From positions 72,464,732 to 72,528,731 of the forward strand of contig NC_080044.1 of assembly GCF_012489685.1 (NCBI RefSeq): a stretch of DNA of 64,000 nucleotides, in the 5' to 3' direction. The notes beneath the pieces were generated by a model that worked only from the letters and a program-made list of their open reading frames with translations, was not told the DNA's origin and did not search any database. Both the position numbers and the translations under genes were made by a program. This document shows positions 11,019-24,300 of the stretch, one piece after another. The first letter of the stretch is position 1; each line of letters begins with the position of its first letter. The stretch comes from Lotus japonicus (taxonomy: Eukaryota > Streptophyta > Magnoliopsida > Fabales > Fabaceae).

Positions 11019-14000
11019 ATGGACCGGTACGGCGGGTCGCAGTCGCAGTCTGATCCGTCGCCGGAATGGCCCCTCGCCGCCGGAGAAACCGCCCTCGAAG
11101 GTAACTCTAACTCTATCTGCATTTTGTCCCATGCGATTGCTTTGATTGTTGCAGAATGCGATAATGGAAGAAGGAACTAGGAACCGTACGAACTGGGTTT
11201 GTTACTTTGTTTGTTTGAATTTGATCTTGATTTTTTTATTTTTGGTGAATGCAGAGCCGGTGTGGCAACTGGGATTGAGTGGTGGTGGTGAATCGTACCC
11301 TCTCCGTCCCGATGAGGCTGATTGTATCTACTATCTGAGAACTGGTTATTGTGGTTACGGCTCGCGGTGTCGGTTCAATCATCCCCGTGACCGTGGCGCG
11401 GTACTGTTGTTCTTGTGTTTTCAATTTTTGCTTGATGGGTTTTGTTTGTTTGGTTTCTGATGTGATCGTGGGTTTCTGTGTCTGATTGCGTTTGATTTTG
11501 GCTGTTTGCACTTTGTCAGCTTGATACTTTTTATTGGTGGGGTTGAGTTCAATACTTCAATTTATTCAATTTTACTTGTTGCATAAGTTGATTTTACTTA
11601 AATTGTGTGAGGTTATGGTGTCTGCATTGGACATTCTGATCGGAAGTTTCTTAATTTGGAGATATGTGTTTGTACTGTTGCTTAGGTTATTGGAGCTGCG
11701 AGGACTGGGGGGGAGTATCCGGAAAGAGCAGGACAGCCTGTGTGTCAGGTGGTTAATCTAGTTCTGCTGAATTCTCGGACTGCATTTGACTACTGTCACT
11801 GTGATTTCTTTCTGTTGTATGAAATAATGTGTTCAGCAGTTCTGTATATGTGTCGAGGGTTGAGTGAAGTTGACTTATGATTTGTTTTGATTGACTTTGA
11901 AGTTGGTGACTTTCCTTTTGTGTTGATTATATCTGCTTGTGTGCTTAAATTGCAGTACTATATGAGGACGGGATCATGCAAATTTGGTTCATCTTGCAAG
12001 TACCACCATCCTAGGCAGCCATCAGGCACTACTACTCCTGTGTCACTAAATTATCATGGATATCCATTGCGAATGGTCTGTATCAATTTATGTTTATTAC
12101 ATGAAATTATGTTTTTTTTGTGATTGTTTGGGTCGCCTTTTCTAAATCATGAATAAAATTTTGCTCCGGGTTTTAACTTTTATAAATAACTACAGGGTCA
12201 GAAAGAGTGTTCCTATTATGTGAAAACTGGACAATGCAAGTTTGGTGCAACTTGTAAATTCCATCATCCACAGCCTGCCGGTGGCCAAATGCTAGCACCA
12301 TCGCCAGTTCCCTCTGTTTCACCGCTGCCTGTACCGGTGCCTTCACCAGTTTATCAAACTGGACAGCCTCCATCTGGTCCTTCATCACAACAATATGGCG
12401 TACTGGTCGCAAGGCCACCTCTGCTCCCTGGCTCATTTGTCCAGGGCCCCTATGGGCCAATGGTATTGTCCCCTGCCATGTACCCTCTCTCCAGCTGGGG
12501 TCCGTATCAGGTTGGTTCAGCATTTCTTCTTTACTGCTTACTCAAGTTATATGTGCATTCATTGAAGTTGTTGATCACTTGGTGCAGGCTCCTGCAAGTC
12601 CTGTAGTTCCTTCCAGTAGTCCGTCTAATGTTGGTTCAACACAGTTTAATGTTGGTTCAACACAGTTTTATGGGATTACCCATTTACCTTCACTAACAAG
12701 TGCCTATGGTGGACCATATCAAACTACGGTTTCATCAATCGGTCCTTCAGGCAGTAGCCAGAAGGAGCACACATTACCAGAAAGGCCTGACCAACCAGAA
12801 TGCCATTATTACATGAAAACAGGGGAGTGTAAATTTGGTCAATCATGTAGATATCATCATCCACCAGATATGGGTGCGTCAAAGGCAAATGTTAACCTTA
12901 GTCCTGTGGGTCTTCCTTTGCGCCCGGTAATTATTACCTTTCAACTCCTTTATACTTTGATGCTTTATATTCATTAGGATTTAAGAATAATATATACATA
13001 TTAAATATTCCCCTTCCTACTACATTTTTCTGGAACCAGTGATTAAAATAGCAAACTGTTAGGTCTAACAGTATTAACTTCTTAACTTTGTTATGTGCAT
13101 GCTTTTATGATTGCTTTATGTAGCATTCGAACCTTGTGTGACTGAACTTGAAGTTTACTTTTCAATTCATCATTCAAAACTAATCACAGCAGGAGCTGTT
13201 TTTTTGCTGTTCTTGTCCTTTGGTTCTTCTTTAAGGCTAACTATTTTGTGGGATGATAATCATTTATATTTTTATTTTCATGTATCATGCATTAATGTTG
13301 GGCTATACATTTCCGTACAATCTCTAGGACCTAACTGAATAATTACCTTTGGATGATTTTACTTGTAATGTATGGAAGTAATAGGGAGTTTACATGGGAA
13401 GATCCCCCCCCCCCAAACACACACACAAAAGGACCAAGTGATTTTGAGAATACATTTACTGGATGAATGTGTTAAATAGTGTATTGGAGGTTGTTGGACA
13501 ATATTTGATTTTTTTGAATCTGTTGGCTGTTGGACATTCTTGTAGCAAAATTTAGGAGATGAAACTTCCTGTTTAGTACTGTCACTCATAACAATGCTGC
13601 CTTTTTATTGGAATTCCTATTTGGTATTATTAAGTGAGCATTTGGTCCCTTTCTGTAGGTGTAGCCGTGTAGGTTCTGTTAGAACTTAGAAACATCGTGT
13701 ATCACTGTGACCATGCCAAGTTTCTCAATTAAATAAAGGACATGTTATTGTTTTCATATTTCTTTTCCAATGAACATTATATCATGTCCTTTGTTTATTT
13801 AATTTTTATATATCAGGGTGTTTTTGAGATCCTTTTTCCTCATTGTGTTATTAAATGCATCATATTTTGTTTAACCTTGTGCATTTATTGTGGCATTGCT
13901 GGTTTACTTGTTTGATATAGATGTGATAACTTGTTTTTTCCAGCTTAATTTCCTCATACATTGGAGGTTTATCATCTATAAAGCAAAAGTTTTGGCAATC

Positions 14001-15061
14001 TGAGCATTCCATATTCTCTTCCTTGTTTGTATGCTTGAAATATATATCTATCATGTACTGTCTTTCCAATATGAAGTTGGGATACAGCGATATGTAGATA
14101 TGGAGTTGGTTGCCATTGGTTGCATTTGCTGGATATCTTTGAGAGTGCTAGTAACTGCTTGTGCTGTAGGTTTTTATGTTTAGTTATGTGCTCATATCAC
14201 ATGCTCTCTTATCTGTTGTTCCTCTCAATGCTATGTACCTATAGTAGATTGAGTTGTTCAAACTCTTTTTTTTCATGAGTAAATTTCATGTCTCATTCTT
14301 GTGATTTTGAGTTAGGGGTGCTTCCTATTTTCCATGTTATAGACAGATGTGGATGTTTCATGGAACACTTACCCGTGTTATTTCATGTGGCTATTTATGG
14401 CATATGATTGACTACTCTTTAATGATCTTCTAGGTTATTATTTCTGAATCTCTATTAACATTTTGTCTTAGGGCCGTGGTTGAAGAATAGGCAAGTATCT
14501 TAATTTATTTTTATTCATTATGACTGCAGTTGTTTAAAGAACTGTTACTGTAATGATAAATTTGTCTATCCAACTGAACTGTTTCTGAAACAAGTTTTTT
14601 GACTGCATTCATAAATTTTTTATTTTCAAGCATCCAATGTTGTGTTTGATTATCAGGGGGCACCACCTTGCACTCATTATACACAGCGTGGAATTTGTAA
14701 GTTTGGTTCTGCGTGCAAATTTGATCATCCGATTGGATCGCTGAGTTACAGCCCATCTGCTTCTTCCCTGGCTGATATGCCGGTTGCACCCTATCCTGTG
14801 GGTTCCTCAATTGGTACTCTTGCCCCATCATCTTCTTCATCAGAGTTGCGGCCTGAACTTGCCCCTGGATCCAGCAAGGAGCCAGTTTCGTCCAGAATGT
14901 CTTCATCAATGAGCACATCTACTGGATCAGTTGGCTTGACCTTGTCAACTGCTGGACCCATTTCTCAATCAAGCACTCTGCAATCTGCTCCGAGTTCCAG
15001 TTCTTTAGCAACTACAACCAGTGCCACATCAAGTAGCACTGTCTCTCAAAGTTCAAGCTAG
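11019..15061 (+). CDS. CCCH zinc finger protein, five-finger ZFN/C3H32-58 type
   Basis: Putative nuclear RNA/DNA-binding protein of 489 aa. Seven exons: 11019-11100, 11255-11400, 11686-11748, 11956-12075, 12196-12510, 12588-12926 and 14657-15061. Five C-x8-C-x5-C-x3-H fingers lie at about residues 51-70 ([13 protein letters not shown]), 96-115 ([13 protein letters not shown]), 142-161 ([13 protein letters not shown]), 314-333 ([13 protein letters not shown]) and 360-379 ([13 protein letters not shown]). The fingers sit in the 3+2 arrangement of the plant ZFN/HUA1-like subfamily, with a Pro-rich spacer between the groups and a Ser/Thr-rich C-terminus. The start MDRYGGSQ is the first good ATG after the leader. 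Intron 6 is unusually long (1.73 kb). A 21-bp in-frame tandem duplication repeats NVGSTQF in exon 6. By family and position it resembles Arabidopsis At5g18550 (C3H58), from memory. Confidence 0.93.
12627..12668 (+). repeat. 21-bp in-frame tandem duplication in CCCH exon 6
   Basis: Two perfect copies of a 21-base unit (12627-12647 and 12648-12668) encode NVGSTQF twice in the spacer between fingers 3 and 4. The frame is kept. Confidence 0.95.
13404..13426. repeat. Poly-C and (AC)n run in CCCH intron 6
   Basis: Eleven consecutive C residues (13404-13414) are followed by AAACACACACAC. It lies inside the long sixth intron and is likely length-variable. Confidence 0.85.
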
Positions 15062-16468
15062 CAATGTGAATGAATTCCTCATTATTACTCCTTTTTATCT
15101 CAATTTTTGGATCGGCCGTCATTACTCAAGAAGGTTCGTTCTCAAATAGGTTTTATTTTTCAGTTATCCCATTTCCACATTTTCAGGTCTAGCACACATT
15201 GCACCAATTATCTTTGTGTTGATATAATCTTTTCTTGGTCATCCCTTTGATATTGAATAAACCATGGCCAACCTTGAGAATTTTAGCAACCTATACACGC
15301 CGCACCTTGCTTTTGAATAACTTCGGAAAAATCTGGAAGTCCATTATGCACATGCCCGTCCACGTCTCCGTTTTTGCAGTTTGTTGCACTTATTTATGCT
15401 TCAATCTTTTTTGATTTGAGAAATACTCTGTCCGGAGTTTCATTGATCATCATGTGTTAATCTCTCTTCACCTGAACCATTTTCTGTATTTGGGGATGAT
15501 ATTCAAGTTCTGCTTGGAAGATCCTGTTTGCCACTGTTCCCCAATCTAAGATTTACAGTGAAGAGATGTAATCAGGAGACTACAATGAGGCTTCACATTG
15601 CTATGTTTTATTATTTTAGATACACGGTGATGTTGTGACAAGTGAAATGCTTGACTTGGTACTTAAATTATTACAGAATACATATATGAAGAAACACACT
15701 TAAATTAACATATTTGAATGTGTAATGATCTTTTCTTTCTTCTCCCTTTCCCCCCATAATATTTTGATATGTGTGTTGTAATATGATTGTATTATAAATA
15801 GAATGCCCTTTACTCAAGGGTGAAAGTATGAAGCATGGCAATTAACAAAGTGACATAGAATGGAATTCAGATCCCCTTAGTGTAGAGGACTTGGTAACAT
15901 AACAAATCATCCCGGATTAACCTTGAAGTGAGATATGAAACTGGTCTTCTTGATTTGTTCATAATTTTCCCTTCATTTGTTTTCAATTAAATACACTTTT
16001 AGTCTTCCGATCTAGAATTCCCAATCACTACATTTTGATTTGCACAATCATTTGATCCATGAGAAATGCTAACAACGTGTTTCTTTTAATCACACTCTTT
16101 TTTACTGTCTGTGATTGGTTTATTATTTTCAAAATCAAACTTGCCTAGTGAATTGGTTACTTTTTAAAAGTGCGTTTTTTTGTTGTTGTTAAAATAGATA
16201 AATCCTAGAGAATGCACTGTAGAGTGTGTTGAAAATGCTATGTTAACATTTTTCTTAGATTCATTCATCGATTTATTTAATAGTATTAGACTTACATATT
16301 GGTAATGAAACAATTAGTTCAAGTGGTACATATTTGCTTGATTTTCTTAGATTAATGTCTCGCGTTTGAGTCTAGTGTATGAAGAAATACTAAGAGCTAA
16401 TTTCACCGGGATGTGAATGTTTTCAACTTGAATATGATTGTCTTGAGGATACATGTATATATTATAGG
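15062..16468 (+). other. 3' UTR of the CCCH gene and intergenic; possible SINE fragment
   Basis: The sequence after the stop codon probably includes several hundred bases of 3' UTR, but no unique poly(A) site can be named. At about 16310-16390 a degenerate tRNA-like unit is visible (A-box-like TTAGTTCAAGTGG, B-box-like CGCGTTTGAGTC). It may be a fragment of a second SINE family. No coding feature is supported. Confidence 0.35.
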
Positions 16469-16613
16469 TCCCGTGAAGGCAGCTCAGTTGGTAGCTAAAG
16501 GACATGAAGGAGTTTTAAGAAGGAGGTTCAGGGTTCGAATCCTAGAAACAAACATTCTCCCACCCCCACTAACATTACTAACAACTAACATTTGCTTATA
16601 TGTAAAAAAAAAA
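16469..16613 (+). mobile_element. tRNA-derived SINE, copy 2
   Basis: A box (CAGCTCAGTTGG) and B box (GGTTCGAATCC) are spaced as in tRNA-derived SINEs. The 3' body has AACAACTAACATTTGCTTATA and a run of about 11 A. It is flanked by the direct repeat atgtatatatta (16453-16464 and 16614-16625), extending to 16 bp with one mismatch. The body matches the SINE at 7327-7477. Confidence 0.87.
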
Positions 16614-16629
16614 ATGTATATATTACAGG

Positions 16630-17899
16630 AAAAAATACATATTGGTATGACATTAATGAGTGGACTTTTGCCATCTATAAAATGAAAAGTTTATACTTTA
16701 CCGCCTCAGGTGGACAAATTATTAGGCGAGGGAGAAATAGTTGATGAATGATTATAAGGAACTAGAGATGCCGGTGTTGGAAGAAGTGTCACTTTAGCTC
16801 GTCTTTTTTATGGTCATTTTAGTTTTTATTTACCGCACTCAATTTTACTAAATTCAATTTGTCATCCACGTAAACACTAAGTTTTTAGCCAAAACCAGAG
16901 CTGAATTCAATCAAAAAGGATTATGGTTAGGTTAGTCAGTTCAATTGGATCTAAAAAGTTTTCAGGCCTTTAAACAAAAAAACCTCTCCCCCCTTCCTTC
17001 CATCATTCAAATGAGTAAAGTGGCACATTTCAAACTATTCTTCAGCATTTATTTCTTTTCTTCTAAAATCTATCAATCCAAACTATATGTCCGGTTATTA
17101 AAGTTTTCATTAATGACCTAAGGCAGGATAGGAAAGAGCTAAATCAAATCATTTTCAAAGGGCTCCTCTACAGTGGGTTTGTCTCTAAACCAAACAAGTA
17201 AAGATTGTACAAGTACAATGAGTCATGAGTCTACACCAATGGCCCAGACAAATCAAAACATGTCAAAACTGAAGCCACTATCCCCCTTTATTTTTCTATT
17301 TATTCATGCACTGTAATTTTCTAAAATACTCTTATAATTTGAATCGTTCCAAATTTTAGATTCTAGAATCTATTTTTATTTTTTTTGTTACGGATTACTT
17401 CTGCAAGCATGGAGTGAGTATACGTTCTGATATGTATTCTAAGGTTCCGAAAACTATAATCTAGTTGTTTAATTATCTTAATAACACAACACTACCGATA
17501 AGAATATTTAGTTTTAAATTAGCTAGTTCTACACTATGTATTATAAGTTTCTTTGTTGGTTTTTTAAAAATTTCTTCCCCTATGTCTCTCACCATGGCAA
17601 AGTTTCATCGTGCAGGAATATTGCCCGGTAGATTATATGAATAACTTAGTGCACCATCCTCTGATCCGTCGGCATTGGTGCTAGCTGGTATTAGCACTTA
17701 ATTTGAAGTAAAATGTGAACACAATTTTTTTTATGAGTTGAACTGAACCTTTTTTCACGTTAACTCAATTAATACTCAAACACAAACTAAAATAGAAAAC
17801 GTGAAAGGAATGTAATGTTGGTGTATTGAGGGAAACCTAAGAACACACACTACATAACGAATAATGTTTTATTCACACCTCTTTTTGAGGTGGAGAAAG
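16630..17899. other. Intergenic, no gene recognised
   Basis: AT-rich sequence between the SINE and the hAT element. Nothing is supported. Confidence 0.4.
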
Positions 17900-17907
17900 C
17901 CAGAGAG

Positions 17908-18593
17908 TAGGGGTGGAAATAGGTCAGGCGGCTCGTCAGGGGCCTATGGCTTGGCTCGTTAGAGGCTCGCTCGGCTCGGCTCAGCTCGTTTATTAAAAAG
18001 GTCAGGCTAAGGCTTTTTTAAAAGCTTGATTAACCAAAAAGGTCAGGCCCAAACTATTAAAAAAGCCTATTTGGCCTAACAAGTCGGCCTATTTATATAT
18101 TATTTGATTTTTTTTAAACTGATGTATACTTTAGTATAAAACAAAACCCTAAGTTCCTACCCTAACCTAGATTAGAAAGGTTCCAGATATATTCAACATG
18201 GCACATCATCAACCGCACAGGACGTAGGGTGCAGCCGGCCACCACTGCCGGTCTGCCGCTGCCAAGTCCACCTCTCCTCCAAACCGCAAGTCACCACTCA
18301 CCACCACCGTTTTACAAGAATTGCAGGTGTCTATTTTATTTAAAAAGAAAGTGCAATGATATATAAAAGGCTTATTAGCCCGCCAGCCTAATGACATTCT
18401 TTTAATATAATTGTCAGTTAAATATGCTTTTAAGCAGGCTTGTAGGCCAGGCCAGGCCTTAGAAAAGGCCAGGCCAAGCCGTAAAATTTGGCCTATTAAT
18501 AGGCCACAGGCCAGGCTTGGGCCACGAAAAAAGAATGCAGGTCAGGCCTAGGCCACTCAAAGCTCGGCTCGGCCCGGCCTATTTCCATCCCTA
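17908..18593. mobile_element. hAT-type non-autonomous element (MITE), 686 bp
   Basis: Termini TAGGGGTGGAAATAGG and CCTATTTCCATCCCTA are inverted repeats. An exact 8-bp duplication, CCAGAGAG, flanks it at 17900-17907 and 18594-18601. Both ends contain arrays of GGCTCGGCTCG and GGCCAGGCC-like units with opposite bias, and the centre is AT-rich. There is no transposase. The same design is seen at 5284 and 36668, with different repeat sequence. Confidence 0.92.
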
Positions 18594-18601
18594 CCAGAGA
18601 G

Positions 18602-20377
18602 GTGAAATGAGGAGAGAGATATAAAGAAAAGAAAAAGTAAGAGAGAAAAAGTATGAGATGTGATAGATGATAAGATGAGAGAGATAGAAATAAAAAGAGG
18701 TGGAAATGAAGTGTTTAAAAAATGAGATGTGTACATATCATTATTGTTACCTAACTATTCAAAGTCCTTAACTAATTTTACTATTTTAGACTTCAATGTC
18801 ATTTGTAGTGATCAAATTCTTATATCTCTCACTCTAAAAACCAACAGAATAGTTAATTTATGTGGTATAGTTTAATTCCTCTTAATAAGGGAAATTATTT
18901 TTCGTTTGAATAGTGCGGAAAAAAAAAAGTTGTACTGAGAGCTAGTAAAAGCCAATTTGATTACAGTTTTTAAAAACTATTTTTACTTTTAAAAACTAAA
19001 AATTTAAAAAACTATTTGTTTTAAAAAATTGTTTCCAAAAACGGTTCCCAATTTCAGTTTTTAAAACTAAAATACCGAAACAACTAAAATATATTTCTGT
19101 TTCAGTTTTTAATTTTCAGATTAAAATTTTTTAATATTGAAAAACATTTAATTCAAATCGTTTTCAGAAATTACAATCAAACAAACTAAATGTTTTTGCC
19201 TTGAAAATAATTAGATTTAACAATGAATTCATGTGACTTAAAAAAATGTCTCTACAAAAAAAAGTGGAAATCTAACTTTTTTCGTGGGGTACCATGAACA
19301 GTGAACACAAGGCTTCAATTGGATCACTTGCTAATGGTAAAAGCTGCCAGTTAACTACAATAGATATTAGATACTAACAAAAAGTGTGCTTAGATCCTGC
19401 CTGGTTGTCCTGCTTCTACAAGTTCCTTTTCCTAACCATGATACTGCTTCAAATACCAATAATGTGTTGAGGACTAAACCTCCATTGTGGAACTATTTGA
19501 GAAAAGGGAAATGGTCAAAGAAGAAAAAGAAGGAAAAGCACTTATCTTATCAATCAGTAGTCAGCAAAAGGGAATGTACTGCAACTGCAAGCAATAGATT
19601 AGAATCGCGGGTTACTGGCTACACAATATATCTTTCTGTGAACCTACTGTTTTTGATGGATAAGTGAGTGCCTTTATTGTAGCCAAAAGTTTAGGCAACT
19701 AGCCGGAAAGAAAGTATAAAATCATGCTAGCAATATGCATCTATGTATATAAATAATCATTATAATAACATGAATGATGGGGGCAAGACACAGCATCACA
19801 GGAATGACTTTCTATTGATTTGAAAGTGAAAGCAGCTGGTTGTGGTTACTCTGTTTCATTTTTCATTAAATGTATCCATCCATGTTATTTTTTTACTAAA
19901 AAATGTTTTGGGATGAAATGTTATTTTTCCATTTTCAAACCTATTTAGTTGGTAAATAAAAGGGAGAAGGACAATATAGCTTTTTTCAGCATCCTAAACC
20001 CTCAAGAGCTCACCCCATGTGTGCAATTTTGTAGTTGAATTACAAGAAAAAGGCTTGCTAGACCCAAGTTACAAGACAAAAAGAAAAACAAAACAAAAGA
20101 AAGTACAAGTGCATGCAATGCAAGTACACAAGGGAGGACTAAGCTAAGGCTTCAATTATATTTAGACACTTAAATCATGCAATTAAACACATTACATGCC
20201 CCTCATTTTTCTATTCATCAATATTTTTTTTGTCACACTCATCATATATCATATCTATTACTTATTTCTCTGCTTCTTTTTCTTTCTCAATCCTTGTTTG
20301 TCAAGTGTCACCACCACGCACATGTCTTATAGTCATTTTCCTAGCTTCACTCCTTGATACAAGCAATCATTCAAAGC
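18602..20377. other. Intergenic, downstream of the ERF gene
   Basis: AT-rich sequence with no recognisable gene. An open frame at 19386-19667 has a Lys-rich segment but no family resemblance. The part nearest 20377 is probably the 3' UTR of the minus-strand ERF gene. Confidence 0.4.
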
Positions 20378-21349
20378 TCAGAAGAGTGGGTATCCCAAGT
20401 CTACATCCCCACCAAAGGGTGGAAATGATGGAGAACAGGTTGCTGATGAAGAAGCAATCTGGTTCATTAGCCCATAGCTTGGACAGTCAGTGATTTGATA
20501 CTCATATAATGTATCCATGCACCTATCTTCAACCCTTAATGGGTTGTTAAATATAGCTGAAAGTTCATTGGAACTCCAATCCCATGAATGCTGATCCTCC
20601 CAGAAACCTTCACTTGGATAAGAAAACTCTGAAAAGCTAGAACGTGGTGGCATTTTTGTGGCTTCTTCAGAGAATGAAGCCATGCCAACATTTAGCTGAT
20701 TAGCACTCTCCATAGAAATTGTGCTAATCTTTTGATCACTTGAAGTAGGTCTGAAACAATTATCAGGAACTATGCATTCCAGATAACCAGAGTTATTAGA
20801 ATCATTGGAAAAGAAGAAATTTTCATCCTGAACTGACCCATATGAAGTTTCAGCACATATGGTGTTTGACTTTTTTTCACTGTGAGCATTGTCAAGCTGA
20901 GACATGCTATTCTGATTGGTTATTTGTTGTTTTCTCTGAGTAGTGTGAGTGAGTAGCTCTGAAGCTGGCAAGAGAGCTTGAACTCTAACATCATCCATAG
21001 GAGTAGTGGCTATAAGAGGTTGGAAATTGATGTCAGAGTAAACAAAGTTGGTTCTTGCTTGGCTTCCTTTCATGGACAGAGCAGCTCTGTCATAAGCCAG
21101 AGCAGCTTCTTGAGCAGTGTCAAATGTGCCAAGCCAATGCCTCTCTTTGGTTGAAGGGTCTCTGATTTCAGCGGCATAGCGACCCCATGGTCTTCTCCTA
21201 ACACCAAGAAACCTTCCTGGTTCTGCTTGCTTCCTCTTACCTCTTCTCTCACCACAAGGAGAAGTGTTTCTTTGAAGAAGAGATAGGCACATTTGGGTTT
21301 GACTTGGATCATATGATGATCCTTTGAAGGAGGTTTTAGAGGTTGACAT
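20378..21349 (-). CDS. PUCHI: AP2/ERF transcription factor, PUCHI/ERF086-like
   Basis: Intronless, 323 aa. One AP2/ERF domain lies at about residues 46-103 ([19 protein letters not shown], then [20 protein letters not shown]), with ERF-type AEIRD and WLGTF signatures rather than DREB ones. The tail of the domain, [14 protein letters not shown], and the N-terminal MSTSKT match PUCHI as I recall it, better than LEAFY PETIOLE. PUCHI and its grass relatives (FZP/BD1) act in the nucleus to specify lateral root primordia and floral meristem identity. The rest is Ser/Asn-rich with an acidic region near the C-terminus ([17 protein letters not shown]), a possible activation segment. Its neighbour TON2 fits Arabidopsis synteny (At5g18560 near At5g18580, from memory). 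AP2/ERF is certain; orthology is likely. Confidence 0.9.
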   Translation of the reverse strand: MSTSKTSFKGSSYDPSQTQMCLSLLQRNTSPCGERRGKRKQAEPGRFLGVRRRPWGRYAAEIRDPSTKERHWLGTFDTAQEAALAYDRAALSMKGSQARTNFVYSDINFQPLIATTPMDDVRVQALLPASELLTHTTQRKQQITNQNSMSQLDNAHSEKKSNTICAETSYGSVQDENFFFSNDSNNSGYLECIVPDNCFRPTSSDQKISTISMESANQLNVGMASFSEEATKMPPRSSFSEFSYPSEGFWEDQHSWDWSSNELSAIFNNPLRVEDRCMDTLYEYQITDCPSYGLMNQIASSSATCSPSFPPFGGDVDLGYPLF

Positions 21350-24300
21350 AGCTTGGAAAATGGCAAGGAAAATGTGGATTCAATGAGGTGAGAAAATGTT
21401 AAAGGTATTGTTGGAAGTTAAATAGTGCTAGCTAACTGAAGAGACTAGAGAGTGCTACAGAACAGAAGAATGGGGCTGCAGAAGGTAGGTGCAGTGTGAA
21501 GGTTATGTTATAATGAATGGGAGAGGTCTTGGGGAGTCTTTAAAGACTGTGACTTGATCATGGGGAGAAAGAAAAAGTAAAATTATTTCATAAATATTCG
21601 TACAATGCAGACATCCTACATATATTTAAAGTGAGAAATGAAAAGAATAGAGAAAAGTTAGGAATGTTATATGATAAATATGATAAGAAAAAAAATAAAA
21701 AAATAATAAAGTATTTATAGGGTGTCTACACTATTTAGGTGTATAAGTATCGTTCCGTGAAAGAAAAAGACATTTTGCCATGTCATTCCTCGGAAGACCA
21801 TCCTCAACTTTCCACCCACTTTTACAATCTTTCTTTTTCTTATTTCTATTAAATCTCTTCCTCTCCATTCCATTTACTTAAGGCTTCAAACTAAACAGTG
21901 AAAATAAAGATTCCCTTTCAGTTGTCAAGTACTTTAAATGGGGTTCTACACGCTGCACTTGAGTTCATATTTCTTTGCAACAGTCACTTTCCTCCTAGTT
22001 CCAATGACAGACTAAAATGTGTTTTCTGTACCTCTGTAATAAGCACAATCAAAGATTCAATAACTTGCAAAATATACCTATTTCATTAGAATTTGAACCA
22101 ATATTAAATAATGGAAAACTTAGTGAGCTAATTATTACATCAGGTCCATGCAAGGTATTGGGATTTGACAAGGATTGACAAAATTAAATCTTTATGCATA
22201 TCAGTTCACGTGTCTAGGCTCAGCTAATCAACTAACTGGAATTGACATTCTAATTAGTATCTCTTTTGCATAATAATTGAGTGCACCGTAAACGGATTTT
22301 CATCCTAATTCATAAGAAAAGTTATGTTTGCTTTTCATCTTAAAGTGAGTGCTAACGTGTGTTTACACTTATATTGACGGATATTAAAACATAGTTGTTC
22401 ACCAAAAAAGAAAAACCTTGCCCTGTGATTTTTAATTATGCATGAAGAAATGAGAAATCTGACATACATTTTCTGCCTTAATTTTTTGCTCTAGGCCTGA
22501 TAGATATTGACCTAATAAGGTTTGTTTTTTGAGATAATACATGTAATGCTGGTTTTTGGAGAGTTTTCCTTGGTGACTTAATGATTGGTACAAATGAAAT
22601 CTAATTATGCAGGAATCAATCACAGACAAAACCAGAAAAGGAAAACAACAGCTTAGTTTTGTCTACATGCTCCTAGAGAGTCTCAAACGTTTGAATTTGG
22701 AGCTGTTTCTAACATGTTAATCTTTGCATGACATTAATTCACTAGCTGCATGTATTATTATGCACATGTGAATCCGCGTTTTGTGCAACATAATCAACCA
22801 ATTACATCGGAAGGTCTTGTTTGCTTCATGATTTTCAAAGGGAGCAGTTAAAATTATCTCTAAATACACACAGAAACATCTGAGAATTATAGATATTGTA
22901 TGAGGCTTCCTTGTCTAGTGTTATGTAAACAACCCCACCGGAGTAGAAAAATAAAATGCTCCCTTGTGAAGGGCCCACCAGACAATTAAAAAAATATTTT
23001 GTCAACCTAAATGTGAATTTTCGATAATTTTATAGTACTGAAGACTCAATACATCTCACTCACAATGTGACCATTATTTTCTTATTTCTTTTAGTTACCA
23101 TTCATATCAGATTAAGATGATAAAGTATGTGAATGCTAGAAAATTTTCCAAACCCTGCAATAGTATTTTTCTCTTTTTTGGGAAACCAATTGTAGAATTT
23201 TCAATTATGAGTTTATTTGTGTCAAACTGGTCATTATGGCGGTTGACCATGGTCTTAGGCTCTTAGCTCTTCCCTCTTCATAATGCTTTAGCACCCTGAT
23301 ATGATTATCTGGTTCAAGTTAGACTGTCAAGCAACAACAAATCAAGTGTTATAATTGGATCTTCACTGTCATAATCAATTTTAAGTATTTGCATGTTTCT
23401 TTCCACAAATTGATTCAGCTCTACAATCAATTATGATATATTTGTGGTGGAATAAATCAATTGTGAAATTTTACAACCAGATTTCATAGTAATGTGCCTT
23501 ACAATCACCTCTAAGGAGAAGCTACAAAATGTAGTTTATGGAGTTGTCATGCTTTGAAATTGTGTACTACTACTGATCCAAAAACACTATTAATGTGCTT
23601 CTTCTAGAGAATTCACATTTGTATTTTCAAACAGAGTTTTGCTTAATCAAATATATTGTTATGCTTGTCTTTCGAACCTATTATAGAGCATCTGCTAACA
23701 GCTTTAATCAAATATAGTCGTGTTGGACTATGACAACCTTGAACCTTCTAAGTATACACTGCAGAATTTTAAGGCTAAAGACACAAAATAGATAACAAAA
23801 ACATTGATCGAGTACATGCTTCATGTGAAATGCCTTTTAGTTAATCACCTTTACTGTCTCTGATCTCCAAAAGCCATTATTTACAAAAAGGCTCTGGTCA
23901 AAAGGGCAAATGAAAAGTTTAAGGACACTTGCAACTAGACTCGGATCAAACCGCACCATAAGCTAAAAGCACAGTGGGACACATTGTTATTGATTCACAG
24001 CTCCTACAAAGAAACCATAATTTTACTCCTTTTGCAAATCACATGCATATATAACATTGGAAATAGCATAATACAATCATATCAAAATTGGTCAAGCCGT
24101 TTTGTTGTTTTTGACAGTCTTTCCACATTGTTTTGCAATTAGTGATGGCAGGTTGGCTCATATATAAACTTGGTTTTAGACCCACGGTGGGTCACCCACC
24201 ATAAACTTGTGTCACAGAGATTCAACTACAATTTTTCAATATTAAACAATGATTTGTGTTTCTTAAGAATTGATTGAGTTTGAATCTAAGACCCTTGACT

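Noticed and set aside
19386..19667. 93-aa frame with a Lys-rich segment
   Set aside because: No recognisable domain, no splice context, and high AT flanks; treated as chance.
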